Shown: positions 38,753 through 50,211 of the stretch, piece after piece
How positions within the stretch are numbered: position 1 is the stretch's first letter
Layout: every line of letters begins with the position of its first letter
Origin: Candidatus Pantoea bituminis
GTDB lineage: Bacteria; Pseudomonadota; Gammaproteobacteria; Enterobacterales; Enterobacteriaceae
Assembly (NCBI RefSeq): GCF_018842675.1
Contig: NZ_JAGTWO010000004.1
Location: forward strand, 1,054,001-1,118,000
Length of the DNA stretch: 64,000 bases
Direction of reading: 5' to 3'
Program-made: the position numbers and the translations under genes
The notes under the pieces: model-generated
Database searches by the model: none
Told to the model about the DNA's origin: nothing
The model's input: only the letters and a program-made list of their open reading frames with translations

Positions 38753-39464
38753 TTGATATTATTCAGGAATACTGGAAAGCGCTGCTCTGGACTGATGGTT
38801 ATCGTTTCACCGGCGTGGCGATCACGCTGTGGCTGTTGATCCTTTCGGTCGTGATTGGCGGTTGCCTGGCCGTGTTGTTAGCCATTGCGCGCGTCTCGCC
38901 AAACCGTTGGGTAAGTACGCCGGTGTGGCTGTTCACGTATATCTTCCGCGGCACACCGCTTTATGTGCAGCTGCTGGTATTTTATTCCGGCATGTATACG
39001 CTGGAGATTGTGAAAGGAACTGAGCTGCTAAACGCTTTTTTCGTAGCGGGCTGAACTGTACGTTACTGGCTTTCACGCTGAATACCTGCGCTTACACCAC
39101 CGAAATTTTTGCCGGGGCTATTCGTTCCGTGCCGCATGGTGAAATTGAGGCCGCGCGTGCTTACGGCTTTTCAAATTTCAAATTGTATCGCTGCATCATT
39201 CTGCCTTCTGCGCTGCGCACCGCTTTACCGGCCTACAGCAATGAAGTGATTTTGATGCTGCACTCCACGGCGCTGGCGTTTACCGCCACGGTTCCCGATT
39301 TGTTGAAAGTGGCGCGTGATATCAACTCCGCCACCTATCAACCCTTTACCGCATTTGGTATTGCCGCCGTGCTTTATCTGATTATCTCTTACGTGTTGAT
39401 CAGCTTGTTCCGCCTCGCGGAGCGTCGCTGGCTGGCGCACGTGAAACCCTCTTCATCGCATTGA
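38749..39464 (+). pseudogene. hisM: Histidine/lysine/arginine ABC permease HisM, frameshifted as read
   Basis: Second membrane subunit, partner of HisQ. The first frame runs MIDIIQEYWKALLWTDGYRF to ELLNAFF and then stops. The shifted frame carries RSGLNCTVLAFTLNTCAY, IRSVPHGEIEAARAYGF (EAA loop) and ends HVKPSSSH. The break is the T6 run 39036-39041; T7 gives a continuous 238-aa protein, identical in length to E. coli HisM. Annotators may miss the 39055-39128 stretch. Confidence 0.9.
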
Positions 39465-39473
39465 GTAAGACAT

Positions 39474-40247
39474 ATGGCTGAAAATAAATTAAGCGTCACC
39501 GAATTGCACAAACGTTACGGTGAACATGAAGTGCTGAAAGGGGTCTCATTGCAGGCCGATGCTGGCGACGTGATCAGCATCATTGGGTCATCCGGTTCAG
39601 GGAAAAGTACCTTTTTACGCTGCATCAACTTCCTCGAAAAGCCGAGTGAAGGCACCATTGTGGTTAACAATGAGCAGATCGCGCTGGTGCGCGACACCGA
39701 TGGACAGCTAAAAGTCTCTAACAAAGAGCAGCTGCGTTCCCTGCGTACTCGCCTGACCATGGTGTTCCAGCACTTCAATCTCTGGAGCCACATGACAGTG
39801 CTGGAAAACGTGATGGAAGCGCCGATCCAGGTGTTGGGCCTGAGCAAAGCAGAGGCGCGCGAACGCGCCATTAAATATCTCGATAAAGTCGGTATTGATG
39901 CGCGAGCCTGCGCTAAATATCCGGTACACCTTTCTGGTGGACAGCAGCAACGTGTTTCGATTGCGCGCGCGTTGGCGATGGAGCCGGAAGTACTGCTGTT
40001 TGATGAACCCACCTCGGCACTCGATCCGGAATTAGTCGGTGAGGTGCTACGTATCATGCAAAAGCTGGCTGAAGAGGGCAAAACCATGGTGGTGGTGACG
40101 CATGAAATGGAATTTGCCCGTCACGTTTCCAGCCACGTTATCTTTCTGCATCAGGGCAAGATCGAAGAGCAAGGGCCGCCAGCCGAACTGTTTGGCAACC
40201 CGAAAAGCCCACGCTTGCAGCAATTCCTCAAAGGTTCACTGAAATAA
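39474..40247 (+). CDS. hisP: Histidine/lysine/arginine ABC transporter ATPase HisP
   Basis: 257-aa ATPase energising HisQM import. Walker [11 protein letters not shown]-loop [18 protein letters not shown], signature LSGGQQQR, Walker [13 protein letters not shown] and H-switch VVVTHEM are all intact. Ten bp after hisM. Last gene of the transporter operon. Confidence 0.97.
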   Translation: MAENKLSVTELHKRYGEHEVLKGVSLQADAGDVISIIGSSGSGKSTFLRCINFLEKPSEGTIVVNNEQIALVRDTDGQLKVSNKEQLRSLRTRLTMVFQHFNLWSHMTVLENVMEAPIQVLGLSKAEARERAIKYLDKVGIDARACAKYPVHLSGGQQQRVSIARALAMEPEVLLFDEPTSALDPELVGEVLRIMQKLAEEGKTMVVVTHEMEFARHVSSHVIFLHQGKIEEQGPPAELFGNPKSPRLQQFLKGSLK

Positions 40248-40254
40248 ACGTTTT

Positions 40255-40274
40255 CCCGCGTCTTCGGGCGCGGG
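40255..40274 (+). terminator. Possible hairpin after hisP
   Basis: CCCGCG (40255-40260) / CGCGGG (40269-40274) with an 8-nt loop, 8 bp after the hisP stop. No T-run follows, so termination is uncertain. Confidence 0.35.
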
Positions 40275-40479
40275 ATCGTTACCTGCCAATGTATGCCGGA
40301 CACAACTTTTGGATGGCGCTAATTCCAGCGGTTATGTTGCCGTTTTTCGACATCGTTGGTGCGGTGTAGGCTTACACCAGTCTATGAGTGTTTGCTGGCT
40401 TATTGACGTTTATTCACCACGTACCGCAGCCGAATCACGGTAAATTGCGCGAGTCAGTAATTTCACCGCTGGCATTGCA

Positions 40480-40508
40480 GTAAAAATAACGGGAGCGTCA
40501 GGCTCCCG
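40480..40508 (-). terminator. Intrinsic terminator of yfcH
   Basis: On the minus strand the stem CGGGAGC / GCTCCCG with a 5-nt loop is followed by TTATTTTTA, right after the yfcH stop. The 266-bp gap between hisP and yfcH otherwise shows no gene. Confidence 0.7.
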
Positions 40509-40513
40509 ATGAG

Positions 40514-41413
40514 TTACGTTTTTACGACATCCTGCAGGGCTTCTTGCAGATCATACCAGCGGAAGCCGAAGCCCGACGACTCCAGCCTTTTCGGCAAAAC
40601 ATGTTGTCCACCTAATACCAATACAGATGATTCACCCATCATCAGCTTGATGGCGCTGGCTGGCGTACGCATAAAAGCGGGGCGATGCATAACATGGCCA
40701 AGCGTGGCAGCAAACTGTTCATTTCGAACCGCGTAAGGAGCAACCATGTTAAACGGGCCGCTCAACGCCTCATTATCTAACAGCCAGAGAATGCCATTCA
40801 CCATGTCGTCGATATGGATCCACGGCATATATTGTTTTCCGCTGCCGATAGGGCCGCCAATACCCAGTTTGAACGGCAACTTCATTTTACTTAATGCGCC
40901 ACCTTCCTTGGCTAAAACGACGCCGGTTCGTAGCAGGCAAACACGGGTGCGATCGCTTTGTGCGCTAAGCGCCAACTGCTCCCAGCGGGCGCATAAAGTG
41001 TGCTGGAACTCTTCGTGGCCCGGATCCTCTTCCGTTAATACCAACTCACCGGTGTTACCGTAAAAACCGGTGGCTGAACCTGAAATCAATACCTTTGGTG
41101 GCGTGGTGCTGGCATTAATCAGTGAGGTAATTCGCTCGGTGATTTGCCAACGGCTTTCACACAATTGCTGTTTATGAATTTCTGTCCAGCGCTTATCGGC
41201 AATCGGTTCGCCAGCGAGATTGATCACGGCATCGACGCCATCAAGGTTTTGCTGTTGCGCCAATCCAGACCAAAACGCGACGTTATCCCCCAACTTTTCG
41301 CGTGCGCTGACGACGTCACGCGTGACAACGCTGATGTGATGACCCAGCAGTTGTAAACGAGGAATGAGGTGTCGACCAATCAATCCAGTACCACCCGTAA
41401 TGAGAATATGCAT
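40514..41413 (-). CDS. yfcH: Epimerase family protein YfcH (SDR39U1-type)
   Basis: Extended short-chain-dehydrogenase-like protein, 299 aa (E. coli 297). N-terminal NAD(P) motif [18 protein letters not shown], then [28 protein letters not shown] and [20 protein letters not shown]. The C-terminal DUF1731 segment shows [17 protein letters not shown]. Substrate unknown; distant eukaryotic and cyanobacterial relatives act in cell division or plastid processes. Divergent from yfcF. Confidence 0.92.
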   Translation of the reverse strand: MHILITGGTGLIGRHLIPRLQLLGHHISVVTRDVVSAREKLGDNVAFWSGLAQQQNLDGVDAVINLAGEPIADKRWTEIHKQQLCESRWQITERITSLINASTTPPKVLISGSATGFYGNTGELVLTEEDPGHEEFQHTLCARWEQLALSAQSDRTRVCLLRTGVVLAKEGGALSKMKLPFKLGIGGPIGSGKQYMPWIHIDDMVNGILWLLDNEALSGPFNMVAPYAVRNEQFAATLGHVMHRPAFMRTPASAIKLMMGESSVLVLGGQHVLPKRLESSGFGFRWYDLQEALQDVVKT

Positions 41414-41591
41414 GTTGCGACTCCTTATACTTTTTGTTTTCCGCTGTAATCAGCATAGAAGAGTGCGAGAGGAGTAGCGTGAGCCGCTTCGAGGTTTCAT
41501 GCGGAACAGGCAAACATCGGACCAGCCGGGCGTTGCCTTTGTAAATAAAAATCGGTAAACATGATGCAACCCTGATAGCTATTTGAGGTAG

Positions 41592-42236
<645 letters not shown>

Positions 42237-42348
42237 AGATCGAGGCTTGCTCAAGCTAACGGAAGTGATTACCTTACGCCACACTATTATAAAGACGTGG
42301 CAATAACAGTGCGTGCAACAGGGCATGCCAAACAGGAAAGGGTTACGG

Positions 42349-42864
42349 ATGGTGGATCAAAAGGGTGGCGACATTGAGTGGGTCGATATCGTTAGCGAAG
42401 AGAATGAGGTCGTAGCACAGGCAACGCGTGCGCAAATGCGTGCACAGTGCCTGCGCCACCGCGCCACCTACATCGTGGTACACGATGGCATGGGTAAGAT
42501 TCTGGTACAGCGCCGTACCGAGACAAAAGATTTTATGCCTGGCATGCTGGATGCTACGGCAGGCGGCGTGGTGCAGAGCGGTGAAGACCTGTTGGAATCC
42601 GCACGCCGTGAAGCGGAAGAGGAGTTAGGCATTGCTGATGTCCCATTCGCGGAGCATGGCAAATTCTACTTCGAAGATCAGCACTGCCGCGTGTGGGGCG
42701 GGTTGTTCAGTTGCGTTTCTCACGGCCCTTTTGCCATGCAAGAAGCCGAAGTTGATGAGATTTACTGGATGACGCCTGATGAAATCACTGCGCGTTGTGA
42801 CGAATTTACCGATGATTCGTTGAAGGCGCTTTCATTGTGGATGAGCCGCAACGGCGAAAAATAA
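42349..42864 (+). CDS. yfcD: Nudix hydrolase YfcD
   Basis: 171-aa Nudix protein, IPP-isomerase-like subgroup. The Nudix box is [20 protein letters not shown] followed by ELGI. Upstream lie [19 protein letters not shown] and [22 protein letters not shown] 42349 is favoured because AGGAAAGGG lies just upstream; an earlier in-frame ATG at 42313 adds 12 unrelated residues. Substrate unknown. Confidence 0.92.
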   Translation: MVDQKGGDIEWVDIVSEENEVVAQATRAQMRAQCLRHRATYIVVHDGMGKILVQRRTETKDFMPGMLDATAGGVVQSGEDLLESARREAEEELGIADVPFAEHGKFYFEDQHCRVWGGLFSCVSHGPFAMQEAEVDEIYWMTPDEITARCDEFTDDSLKALSLWMSRNGEK

Positions 42865-42991
42865 TTCGCTTACTCTTCTCGCAGTGAAAGGCATTTTCGC
42901 CAGTACGATATAAACCCAACTGCGTCCGCCGCTGTTCTGCGGTGGACGCTTCTTTCTCCTTAATCTCTCTCATCAAATGCGTGGCTCAGTA

Positions 42992-44254
42992 TTAGTATTC
43001 ATGCAGAATATTTTTAAGCAGCGTGAGGGCGGCGCGGAACTGAGTATCGGGAATGGTAAGCGGATAAAGAAAGCGGATCACGTTGCCGTGAACGCCGCAC
43101 GTCAGCAACAATAAACCCTGCGACAATGCCTGTTGCTGGATTGCTCTTGCCGTCTCAGCACAGGGTTTCCCGTTATCATTGTGAAATTCAGCTGCAATCA
43201 TTGAGCCGCGTCCTCGTACCTCAACCAGCGCTTTACAGCCTGCACTATGCAACGTTTCAATCAGTTCACTGCCGAGTTGATCGGCCCGCTCGCATAAATT
43301 CTCTTCAGCAATGACATCCAGCACTGCCAGCGCAGCCGCGATTGCGGGTGGGCTACCGGCATAAGTCCCGCCCAAACCGCCCGGTGAGGGTGCGTCCATG
43401 ACTTCAGCACGACCCGATACTGCAGAGAGCGGCATACCGCCGGCCAGACTCTTCGCCATCGTGATCAAATCGGGTTTTACGTCAGGGTAATATTCACTGG
43501 CGAACAGTTTACCGGTACGGGCGAAGCCACATTGGATTTCATCGGCAATTAACAGGATGTTGTGCTCATCGCATAGCTGACGCAACGCCGTAACAAAATC
43601 AGCGGGGGCAACATTGAAGCCGCCTTCGCCCTGAATCGGTTCATAAATAATGGCGGCGACGTGTTGCGGGCTGATATCGCAACGGAAAATAGCGTGCAAG
43701 CTTTCCAGTGCGTCTTCAACGCTGCAATCGTAAAGCGCGTTCGGATAGCGGGCATGAAATACAGAACCCGCGAAGGGACCAAAACCGGTTTTATAAGGTA
43801 TCACTTTGCCTGTCAGCGACATTGTCATGTAAGTGCGACCATGAAATGCGCCGGTGAAAGCAATAATGCCCGGCCGGCCGGTTGCTGCACGAGCAATCTT
43901 CACGGCGTTTTCAACCGCTTCAGCGCCGGTAGAAAAGAAGGTGGTTTTCGCCGGACCGTCAATCGGCACGCGCTGATTCAGTTGCTCTGCCAGCTTAATG
44001 TAGTTTTCGTAAGGCACGATCTGAAAAGCGGTATGGGTGAAGCAATCGAGCTGCTCTTTTACTGCGGCGATCACTTTTGGATGGCGATGCCCGGTGTTAA
44101 GGACTGCGATACCGGCACTGAAATCGGTATATTCTCGGCCTTGATGATCCCACAGCGTGGCATTTTCGGCCTTCACTGCATAGAAATCACACATGACGCC
44201 GACGCCGCGCGGTGTGGCTTTGAGACGACGTGCGTGCACTTCACTGTTGCTCAT
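42992..44254 (-). CDS. puuE: 4-aminobutyrate aminotransferase, PuuE-like
   Basis: Class III PLP aminotransferase, 420 aa, converting GABA and 2-oxoglutarate to succinate semialdehyde and glutamate. It opens SNSEVHARRLKATPRGVGVM and shows FFSTGAEAVENAVKIARAAT, AFTGAFHGRTYMTMSLTGK and the PLP-Lys segment ITMAKSLAGGMPLSAV. The end (LLLLTCGVHGNVIRFLYPLT) resembles E. coli PuuE more than GabT, but I cannot exclude GabT. Start 44254 follows GAGGTCAACTT. Not in this position in E. coli; probably a single-gene insertion. Confidence 0.85.
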   Translation of the reverse strand: MSNSEVHARRLKATPRGVGVMCDFYAVKAENATLWDHQGREYTDFSAGIAVLNTGHRHPKVIAAVKEQLDCFTHTAFQIVPYENYIKLAEQLNQRVPIDGPAKTTFFSTGAEAVENAVKIARAATGRPGIIAFTGAFHGRTYMTMSLTGKVIPYKTGFGPFAGSVFHARYPNALYDCSVEDALESLHAIFRCDISPQHVAAIIYEPIQGEGGFNVAPADFVTALRQLCDEHNILLIADEIQCGFARTGKLFASEYYPDVKPDLITMAKSLAGGMPLSAVSGRAEVMDAPSPGGLGGTYAGSPPAIAAALAVLDVIAEENLCERADQLGSELIETLHSAGCKALVEVRGRGSMIAAEFHNDNGKPCAETARAIQQQALSQGLLLLTCGVHGNVIRFLYPLTIPDTQFRAALTLLKNILHEY

Positions 44255-44667
44255 AAGTTGACCTCGTTGTGGTTGCAAAGCTTACTGGGCGATCTGCTGG
44301 CGCCAGGGTAAAAGAAGCCCTTGCCAACGGCACGCTGAACAAATTTTATATCGCCTACGGCAGATATACAGCCGCCTGCCTTGCTGATGCAAATCGTCAG
44401 CGACTCACGCGGTTCTGAATGAATAGCACATCACAGAAATGGGGCTGCATTTGTTTTCTGGTCTGCCGAAAAGGGGTGAGTAATGTTGCTTAAAGCGCGG
44501 AGCGGGAACGGTGTGAAATTCTGAAGTGCAAAGTGGGATGGGGATGATGTCTGCGTAAATTAATTATGCAGGGTGGAAGCTTTGGCGATCGTGGTTGAAT
44601 GGCGTATCACTTACTTGCGTCATCTAAATAAAAAGAGCATGCATTGCTGCATGCTCTCATCACATTT
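44255..44667. other. puuE-like/pta intergenic region
   Basis: 413 bp without a convincing gene on either strand. It contains the puuE-like upstream region on one side and the pta terminator on the other. No repeats or clear operators were recognised in the centre. Confidence 0.6.
44628..44657 (-). terminator. Intrinsic terminator of ackA-pta
   Basis: Ten-bp stem AGAGCATGCA / TGCATGCTCT with a 4-nt loop. On the minus strand it is followed by TTTTTAT, 10 bp beyond the pta stop. Confidence 0.85.
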
Positions 44668-46812
44668 TTAGCCTTCAGCTTGCTGAGACTGAATTGCGGT
44701 TAACGCGATGGTGTAGACAATATCATCCACCAGTGCGCCACGAGAAAGGTCGTTGACCGGCTTGCGCATACCTTGCAGCATTGGCCCGATGGAAATCAGG
44801 TCGGCTGAACGCTGTACCGCTTTGTAAGTGGTATTACCCGTGTTGAGATCCGGGAAGATAAACACGGTGGCGCGACCCGCAACCGCTGAGTTTGGCGCTT
44901 TAGATTTCGCCACATCTTCCATAATAGCCGCGTCATATTGCAGCGGGCCATCAATCACCAGATCAGGACGTTTTTCCTGCGCAATACGCGTGGCTTCGCG
45001 TACTTTTTCAACATCGCTACCGGCACCAGAATTGCCGGTTGAGTAAGAGATCATCGCTACACGCGGATCGATACCAAAGGCTTTTGCTGAATCAGCTGAT
45101 TGAATTGCAATCTCTGCCAGCTGTTCAGACGTTGGGTCTGGGTTGATGGCGCAGTCGCCATAAACCAGAACCTGCTCTGGCAGCAGCATGAAGAACACCG
45201 ATGAAACCAGGGAGCTGTTTGGCGCAGTTTTGATCAGCTGCAGCGGTGGACGAATGGTGTTGGCAGTGGTGTGAACCGCGCCAGAAACTAAGCCGTCGAC
45301 TTCGCCGCTTTCCAACATCATGGTGCCCAGCACCACGTTATCTTCTAACTGCTCCTGTGCAACAACTTCGGTCATGCCTTTGCTCTTACGCAGTTCCACC
45401 AAGCGCGGTACGTAGTTTTCACGTACCACTTCTGGATCGACAATGACAATGCCACTGCCTAATTCAACGCCTTGTGCAGCAGCAACACGCTGGATCTCGT
45501 CTGGATTTCCCAATAATACACAGGTTGCGATACCGCGTTCGGCACAAATCGAAGCAGCTTTAACGGTGCGCGGCTCATCGCCTTCTGGCAATACGATGCG
45601 TTTACCGGCTTTACGCGCCAGTTCGGTCAGTTGATAACGGAAGGCTGGCGGTGACAGGCGGCGGCTGCGCTCAGAAGTCGCCGTCAGTGACTCAATCCAG
45701 TCGGCATTAATGAAGTTGGCAACGTATTCCTGCACTTTTTCGATGCGTTGAGTATCGTCAGCGGGCACTTCCAGATTGAAGCTTTGCAGGCTGAGGGAGG
45801 TTTGCCAGGTGTTAGTTTTCACCATGAACATTGGCAATCCCGTCTGGAAAGCACGTTCGCACAATTTAGCGATACGCGGGTCAATTTCATAGTTACCTGT
45901 CAGCAGAATGGCACCAATTTCGACGCCATTCATAGCGGCCAGGCAGGCAGCAACCAGCACGTCTGGGCGATCGGCTGAAGTCACCAGCAGTGAACCTGGG
46001 CGGAAATGTTCCAGCATGTGCGGCAGGCTTCGTGCACAGAACGTCACCGACTTAACGCGGCGAGTCTGGATGTCACCTTCGTTGATAACGCGCGCATTCA
46101 GATGGCGGCACATATCGATAGCGCGTGTCGCAATGAGCTCGAAGCTCCAGGGTACGCAACCCAGCACCGGCAGCGGGCTGTCGGAAAACAGCTGCTTAGG
46201 ATCAATATTCGCGATGCTGGCTTTAGAGGAGTCATCAAAAATTTCGGACAGATCAGGACGAGTGCGGCCTTGCTCATCAACCGGTGCGTTGAGTTTATTA
46301 ATAATAACGCCGGTGATGTTTTTGTTCTTTTTGCCGCCAAAGCTGCTTTGGGTTAACTCAATACGCTCTTTTAACTGTTCGGTTGAGTCGTTACCCAACG
46401 CCATAACAAAGACGATTTCTGCGTTTAGCGTTTTAGCGATTTCATAGTTGAGTGCGGTAGCAAACTGATGTTTACGCGTCGGCACTAAACCTTCAACCAG
46501 CACCACCTCCGCATCCTGCGAATTAGCATGGTAGCGGGCGATGATCTCTTCCATCAACACATCTTGCTGGTTAGAACCGAGCAGCGATTCCACGCGCGAC
46601 ATCTGTAAAGGTTCAGCCGCTGGGATAGAGGAATTTTTGCGAATGATAGTGGTGGTTTGATCGGGCGTATCACCGCCGGTACGCGGCTGAGCAATAGGTT
46701 TGAAGACGCTGAGGCGAACGCCTTTGCGCTCCATCGCACGAATAACGCCAAGGCTGACGCTGGTCAGGCCGACACTGGTGCCGGTCGGAATGAGCATAAT
46801 TGTACGTGACAC
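44668..46812 (-). CDS. pta: Phosphate acetyltransferase Pta
   Basis: Interconverts acetyl-CoA and acetyl phosphate. 714 aa, the long enterobacterial form. The N-terminal regulatory P-loop-like domain starts [21 protein letters not shown] middle DRTGG-type domain (about 220-330) carries [23 protein letters not shown] as its core. The C-terminal catalytic domain has [48 protein letters not shown] and DGPLQYDAA. 69 bp downstream of ackA; a strong terminator follows. Confidence 0.97.
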   Translation of the reverse strand: MSRTIMLIPTGTSVGLTSVSLGVIRAMERKGVRLSVFKPIAQPRTGGDTPDQTTTIIRKNSSIPAAEPLQMSRVESLLGSNQQDVLMEEIIARYHANSQDAEVVLVEGLVPTRKHQFATALNYEIAKTLNAEIVFVMALGNDSTEQLKERIELTQSSFGGKKNKNITGVIINKLNAPVDEQGRTRPDLSEIFDDSSKASIANIDPKQLFSDSPLPVLGCVPWSFELIATRAIDMCRHLNARVINEGDIQTRRVKSVTFCARSLPHMLEHFRPGSLLVTSADRPDVLVAACLAAMNGVEIGAILLTGNYEIDPRIAKLCERAFQTGLPMFMVKTNTWQTSLSLQSFNLEVPADDTQRIEKVQEYVANFINADWIESLTATSERSRRLSPPAFRYQLTELARKAGKRIVLPEGDEPRTVKAASICAERGIATCVLLGNPDEIQRVAAAQGVELGSGIVIVDPEVVRENYVPRLVELRKSKGMTEVVAQEQLEDNVVLGTMMLESGEVDGLVSGAVHTTANTIRPPLQLIKTAPNSSLVSSVFFMLLPEQVLVYGDCAINPDPTSEQLAEIAIQSADSAKAFGIDPRVAMISYSTGNSGAGSDVEKVREATRIAQEKRPDLVIDGPLQYDAAIMEDVAKSKAPNSAVAGRATVFIFPDLNTGNTTYKAVQRSADLISIGPMLQGMRKPVNDLSRGALVDDIVYTIALTAIQSQQAEG

Positions 46813-46881
46813 GATTGAACCTCTCAGGTATTGCAGGGTGTCAAAAACAACTCCGCCAGCATGAGCTGACGGAGAAAAGAG

Positions 46882-48084
46882 TTAAGCGGTCAGACGCGCA
46901 GCGTCTTGGGCAATGACCAACTCTTCGTTGGTCGGAATCACCAGTGCGGGACGCGTACCTTCTTTATTAATGTAACCTGACTTACCAAACCGTGCCGCCA
47001 GGTTGCGTTCGTGATCAACCTCAAAACCGAGCAGACCCAGTTTTTTCAATGACAGTTCACGCACCATGGCGGCGTTTTCACCAATTCCACCGGTGAATAC
47101 CACTGCGTCCAAACGGCCTTCCATCAAGGCGGTGTAGCTGCCGATATATTTGGCAAGACGATGACAGAAAACGTCCATCGCGCGCTTAGCATCTTCTTTG
47201 GTTTCGTAATTATCTTCAACATAACGGCAATCGCTGGTGACTTCGGTCAGGCCCAGCAGGCCAGATTCTTTGGTCAGCAATTTATTGATGGCATCTACGC
47301 TCATGCCCAGCGTGTCATGCAGGAAGAAGATGATAGCGGGATCGATGTCGCCGCTACGTGTTCCCATGACCAGACCTTCAAGCGGGGTCAAACCCATTGA
47401 GGTATCAACGCACACGCCATTGCGGATAGCTGACACAGAACCGCCGTTACCCAAATGGCAGGTGATAACGTTGAGTTCTTCCAGCGGTTTATTAAGCATT
47501 TTTGCTGCTTCATGGCTGACATAGAAGTGGCTAGTGCCGTGCGCACCATAGCGACGGACGCCATGTTCTTTATAAAGTTTGTAGGGAAGAGCATAAAGAT
47601 ATGACTCTTCCGGCATTGTCTGATGGAAAGCTGTATCAAATACCGCGACATTCTTATCGGACAGGTGCGGGAAGTTTTTCATCGCTTCATCAATACCGAT
47701 AAGGTGCGCGGGATTATGCAATGGAGCGAAAGAAGAAGCATCTTTGATGCCCTGAACCACATCTTCAGTAATAATGACGGATTGGGTCAGTTTCTCGCCG
47801 CCGTGAACTATGCGATGACCAATTGCAGCGATTTGTGCCGAAAGCTCTGGTTTTTGTGCCAGAATGGTTTTAACAATGTAATTGAGTGCTTCACTATGCG
47901 CCGCGCCAGCACCTAATGGTGCTTCCTGTTTTTGACCATCCAGTTTCCATTTAATACGTGCCTCAGGTAAATGGAAGCATTCTGCAAGGCCAGAAAGGAA
48001 CTCGTCACCGCTGGCAGGATTTAGGATGGCAAACTTCAGAGAAGAACTGCCGCAGTTCAGGACCAGTACTAGCTTACTCGACAT
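46882..48084 (-). CDS. ackA: Acetate kinase AckA
   Basis: Forms acetate and ATP from acetyl phosphate. 400 aa, the E. coli length. ASKHA-fold motifs: N-terminal [58 protein letters not shown] with [17 protein letters not shown], and [15 protein letters not shown]. First gene of ackA-pta. Overflow and anaerobic acetate route, also the source of acetyl phosphate for response regulators. Confidence 0.97.
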   Translation of the reverse strand: MSSKLVLVLNCGSSSLKFAILNPASGDEFLSGLAECFHLPEARIKWKLDGQKQEAPLGAGAAHSEALNYIVKTILAQKPELSAQIAAIGHRIVHGGEKLTQSVIITEDVVQGIKDASSFAPLHNPAHLIGIDEAMKNFPHLSDKNVAVFDTAFHQTMPEESYLYALPYKLYKEHGVRRYGAHGTSHFYVSHEAAKMLNKPLEELNVITCHLGNGGSVSAIRNGVCVDTSMGLTPLEGLVMGTRSGDIDPAIIFFLHDTLGMSVDAINKLLTKESGLLGLTEVTSDCRYVEDNYETKEDAKRAMDVFCHRLAKYIGSYTALMEGRLDAVVFTGGIGENAAMVRELSLKKLGLLGFEVDHERNLAARFGKSGYINKEGTRPALVIPTNEELVIAQDAARLTA

Positions 48085-48418
48085 GGAAGTACCTATTTGT
48101 TAAAAGTGGCTAAAAAAACGCAGTCAGACTATCAGCGTAGCCCATGAAAGCTGGTAGATTAATGATAAACATCATGCGCTAGTCAAACGATGACTTTACG
48201 CAAAAAATTTCGGTAATTTTACGCAAAAATTTGAAGTCTATTTGTCGAAACAGGACTCAGGCCATTTCCCGGTGGTGCTAGCCGCTTCCAAAACCGTATC
48301 GAAACGGCGTCAGAATAGCTGGAGTCCTGTTTAAAGACAAAAACATTTGAAGGATGTTACGTAAAGTTGTGTGGTTATAACTATCTTTTAAAGTTTGCAG
48401 TAATAGTTGAGGTCCGCT
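48085..48418. other. ackA/yfbV divergent intergenic region
   Basis: 334 bp. Contains a near-FNR palindrome ATGAT-AAAC-ATCAT (48162-48175; FNR consensus TTGAT-N4-ATCAA, one mismatch per arm), consistent with anaerobic control of ackA-pta. The yfbV ribosome-binding site (TTGAGGTCCGCT) ends the gap. No gene seen. Confidence 0.45.
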
Positions 48419-48871
48419 ATGGCGAATGAATCTGGCAGTACCAGCTGGTTCCGTATTTTTCAACGCGGCCAGCACTATATGAAGACCTGGCCAAGTGACA
48501 AACGCCTTGCGCCAATATTTCCTGAAAATCGCGTGTCGACGGCAACCCGCTTCGCCATTCGTTTTATGCCGCCCCTTGCGGTGTTCACCTTGACCTGGCA
48601 AATTGCGTTAGGCGGCCAGCTTGGGCCCGCTGTTGCAACTGCGCTGTTTGCCTGCACGCTACCCATGCAAGGCTTGTGGTGGCTGGGTAAGCGATCTGTT
48701 ACACCTTTGCCGCCCACGCTACTGAACTGGTTTCATGAAGTTCGCGCCAGGCTGGAGGAGGCGGGGCAGGCAATTGCGCCGGTCGAGGGCAAGCCAACGT
48801 ATCAGGCATTAGCTGATGTTTTAAAACGCGCCTTTAAACAGCTGGATCGCACCTTTCTCGACGATCTTTGA
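48419..48871 (+). CDS. yfbV: Terminus macrodomain insulation protein YfbV
   Basis: 150-aa inner-membrane UPF0208 protein (E. coli 151), reported to keep the Ter macrodomain from constraining neighbouring DNA. ATG at 48419 follows TTGAGG. Conserved [17 protein letters not shown], two hydrophobic segments ([18 protein letters not shown] and [20 protein letters not shown]), [16 protein letters not shown] and the end [12 protein letters not shown]. Divergent from ackA. Confidence 0.93.
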   Translation: MANESGSTSWFRIFQRGQHYMKTWPSDKRLAPIFPENRVSTATRFAIRFMPPLAVFTLTWQIALGGQLGPAVATALFACTLPMQGLWWLGKRSVTPLPPTLLNWFHEVRARLEEAGQAIAPVEGKPTYQALADVLKRAFKQLDRTFLDDL

Positions 48872-49021
48872 TTGGACATGGGTTCTTCGCAGGTAAGAAT
48901 TCGCCTGGAACCCGCGTCTAAATCAAAGAAAAGTGATGCTGTCATACCTGTATTGCTAACCCTGTGTAATCATTTCTCTATCGTATAAAACTTAAGCGCC
49001 TTTTAGGCCTCGGAGTAAATG

Positions 49022-49516
49022 ATGGAAATGACCCATGCACAGCGATTAATCCTGACCAATCAATATAAAATTATGGCGATGCTGGAACCTGAAAACGCCG
49101 AACGCTTCCGTCGCTATCAAACTATCATCGAACGAGGTTACGGCTTACAGATGCGTGAGCTGGATAAAGATTTCGGTGAGCTCACTGAAGAAACCTGCCG
49201 CACCCTCATTGATATCATGGAGTTGCACCACGCGCTGCATGTTTCCTGGTCAAACCTCAAGGAAAAAGAGCAGCTTGAAGAGCGCCGCCTGGCCTTTCTC
49301 GGCTTTGATGCAGCCACCGAAGCACGTTATCTCGGTTATGTCCGTTTTATGGTCAATACCGAAGGACGATACACCCAGTTTGATTCAGGCACGCACGGCT
49401 TCAATGCACAAACGCCAATGTGGGAAAAGTATCAACGCATGCTAGCTTTGTGGCAGACTTGTCCTCGTCAATACCATTTGAGCGCGAATGAAATTGCGCA
49501 AGTAATCAATGCCTGA
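49022..49516 (+). CDS. yfbU: YfbU family protein
   Basis: 164-aa conserved cytosolic protein of unknown function. It shares with E. coli YfbU the start [58 protein letters not shown] and [17 protein letters not shown]. Of two adjacent ATGs (49019, 49022) the second matches the family and leaves 6 bp to GGAG. Overexpression in E. coli has been linked to cell death; no mechanism is clear. 13 bp before yfbT. Confidence 0.92.
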   Translation: MEMTHAQRLILTNQYKIMAMLEPENAERFRRYQTIIERGYGLQMRELDKDFGELTEETCRTLIDIMELHHALHVSWSNLKEKEQLEERRLAFLGFDAATEARYLGYVRFMVNTEGRYTQFDSGTHGFNAQTPMWEKYQRMLALWQTCPRQYHLSANEIAQVINA

Positions 49517-49529
49517 TGAGGAGTGACGT

Positions 49530-50189
49530 GTGACGTACAGCGGTTTTTTGTTTGATTTAGATGGCACTTTAGTGGACTCATTGCCTGCAGTAGAGCGCGC
49601 GTGGAGCAACTGGGCAGCGCGGCAGGGTATCGCGGCAGACGACGTTCTGGCGTTCATTCATGGCAAACAGGCAATTACGTCGTTACGTCATTTTATGGCT
49701 GGTCAGTCTGAGGAGGCTATTCAGGCTGAGTTTTTGGCGTTAGAACAAACCGAAGCGAAAGACACGGATGGCGTACAGGCATTATCTGGCGCTAAGGCGC
49801 TACTGTCTACGCTGAATGAATTGCAAATTCCTTGGGCAATTGTGACGTCAGGTTCCGTTCCGGTCGCCCACGCACGCCATAAAGCGGCTGGATTACCGCA
49901 GCCTGCCGTTTTCATCACCGCTGAACAAGTCGTGAAAGGCAAGCCAGAGCCCGATCCTTACCTTTTAGGTGCAAAGAAATTAGGCTTATCGCCTGACGTA
50001 TGCGTCGTCGTTGAAGATGCACCAGCCGGCGTTTTATCAGGTCTTAATGCGGGATGCGCCGTGATTGCAGCTAATGCACCAGCGGATACGCCACGTCTTA
50101 ATGAAGTGACAATTCAGCTGACATCACTGGAATCATTAGTCGTGACGAAATTGGCTGACGGTCAATTTACATTGAGTACACAGAACTAA
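49530..50189 (+). CDS. yfbT: HAD-family sugar phosphatase YfbT (HxpA)
   Basis: Cof/beta-PGM-like haloacid-dehalogenase phosphatase, 219 aa, acting on hexitol and hexose phosphates in E. coli. Motif I FDLDGTLVDS with nucleophile Asp9 and acid Asp11; motif II IVTSGSVPVAHARHKAAG; motif III Lys in VKGKPEPDPYLLGA; motif IV VVVEDAPAGVLSG. GTG start at 49530 after TGAGGAGTG, 13 bp past yfbU. The E. coli neighbour yfbS is absent here. Confidence 0.92.
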   Translation: MTYSGFLFDLDGTLVDSLPAVERAWSNWAARQGIAADDVLAFIHGKQAITSLRHFMAGQSEEAIQAEFLALEQTEAKDTDGVQALSGAKALLSTLNELQIPWAIVTSGSVPVAHARHKAAGLPQPAVFITAEQVVKGKPEPDPYLLGAKKLGLSPDVCVVVEDAPAGVLSGLNAGCAVIAANAPADTPRLNEVTIQLTSLESLVVTKLADGQFTLSTQN

Positions 50190-50190
50190 G

Positions 50191-50211
50191 GGGCGGCTAA
50201 GGCCGCCTTTA
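50191..50211. terminator. Terminator between yfbT and yfbR
   Basis: GGCGGC (50192-50197) / GCCGCC (50202-50207) with a 4-nt loop, then TTTATT, in the 22-bp gap between convergent genes. Confidence 0.65.
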
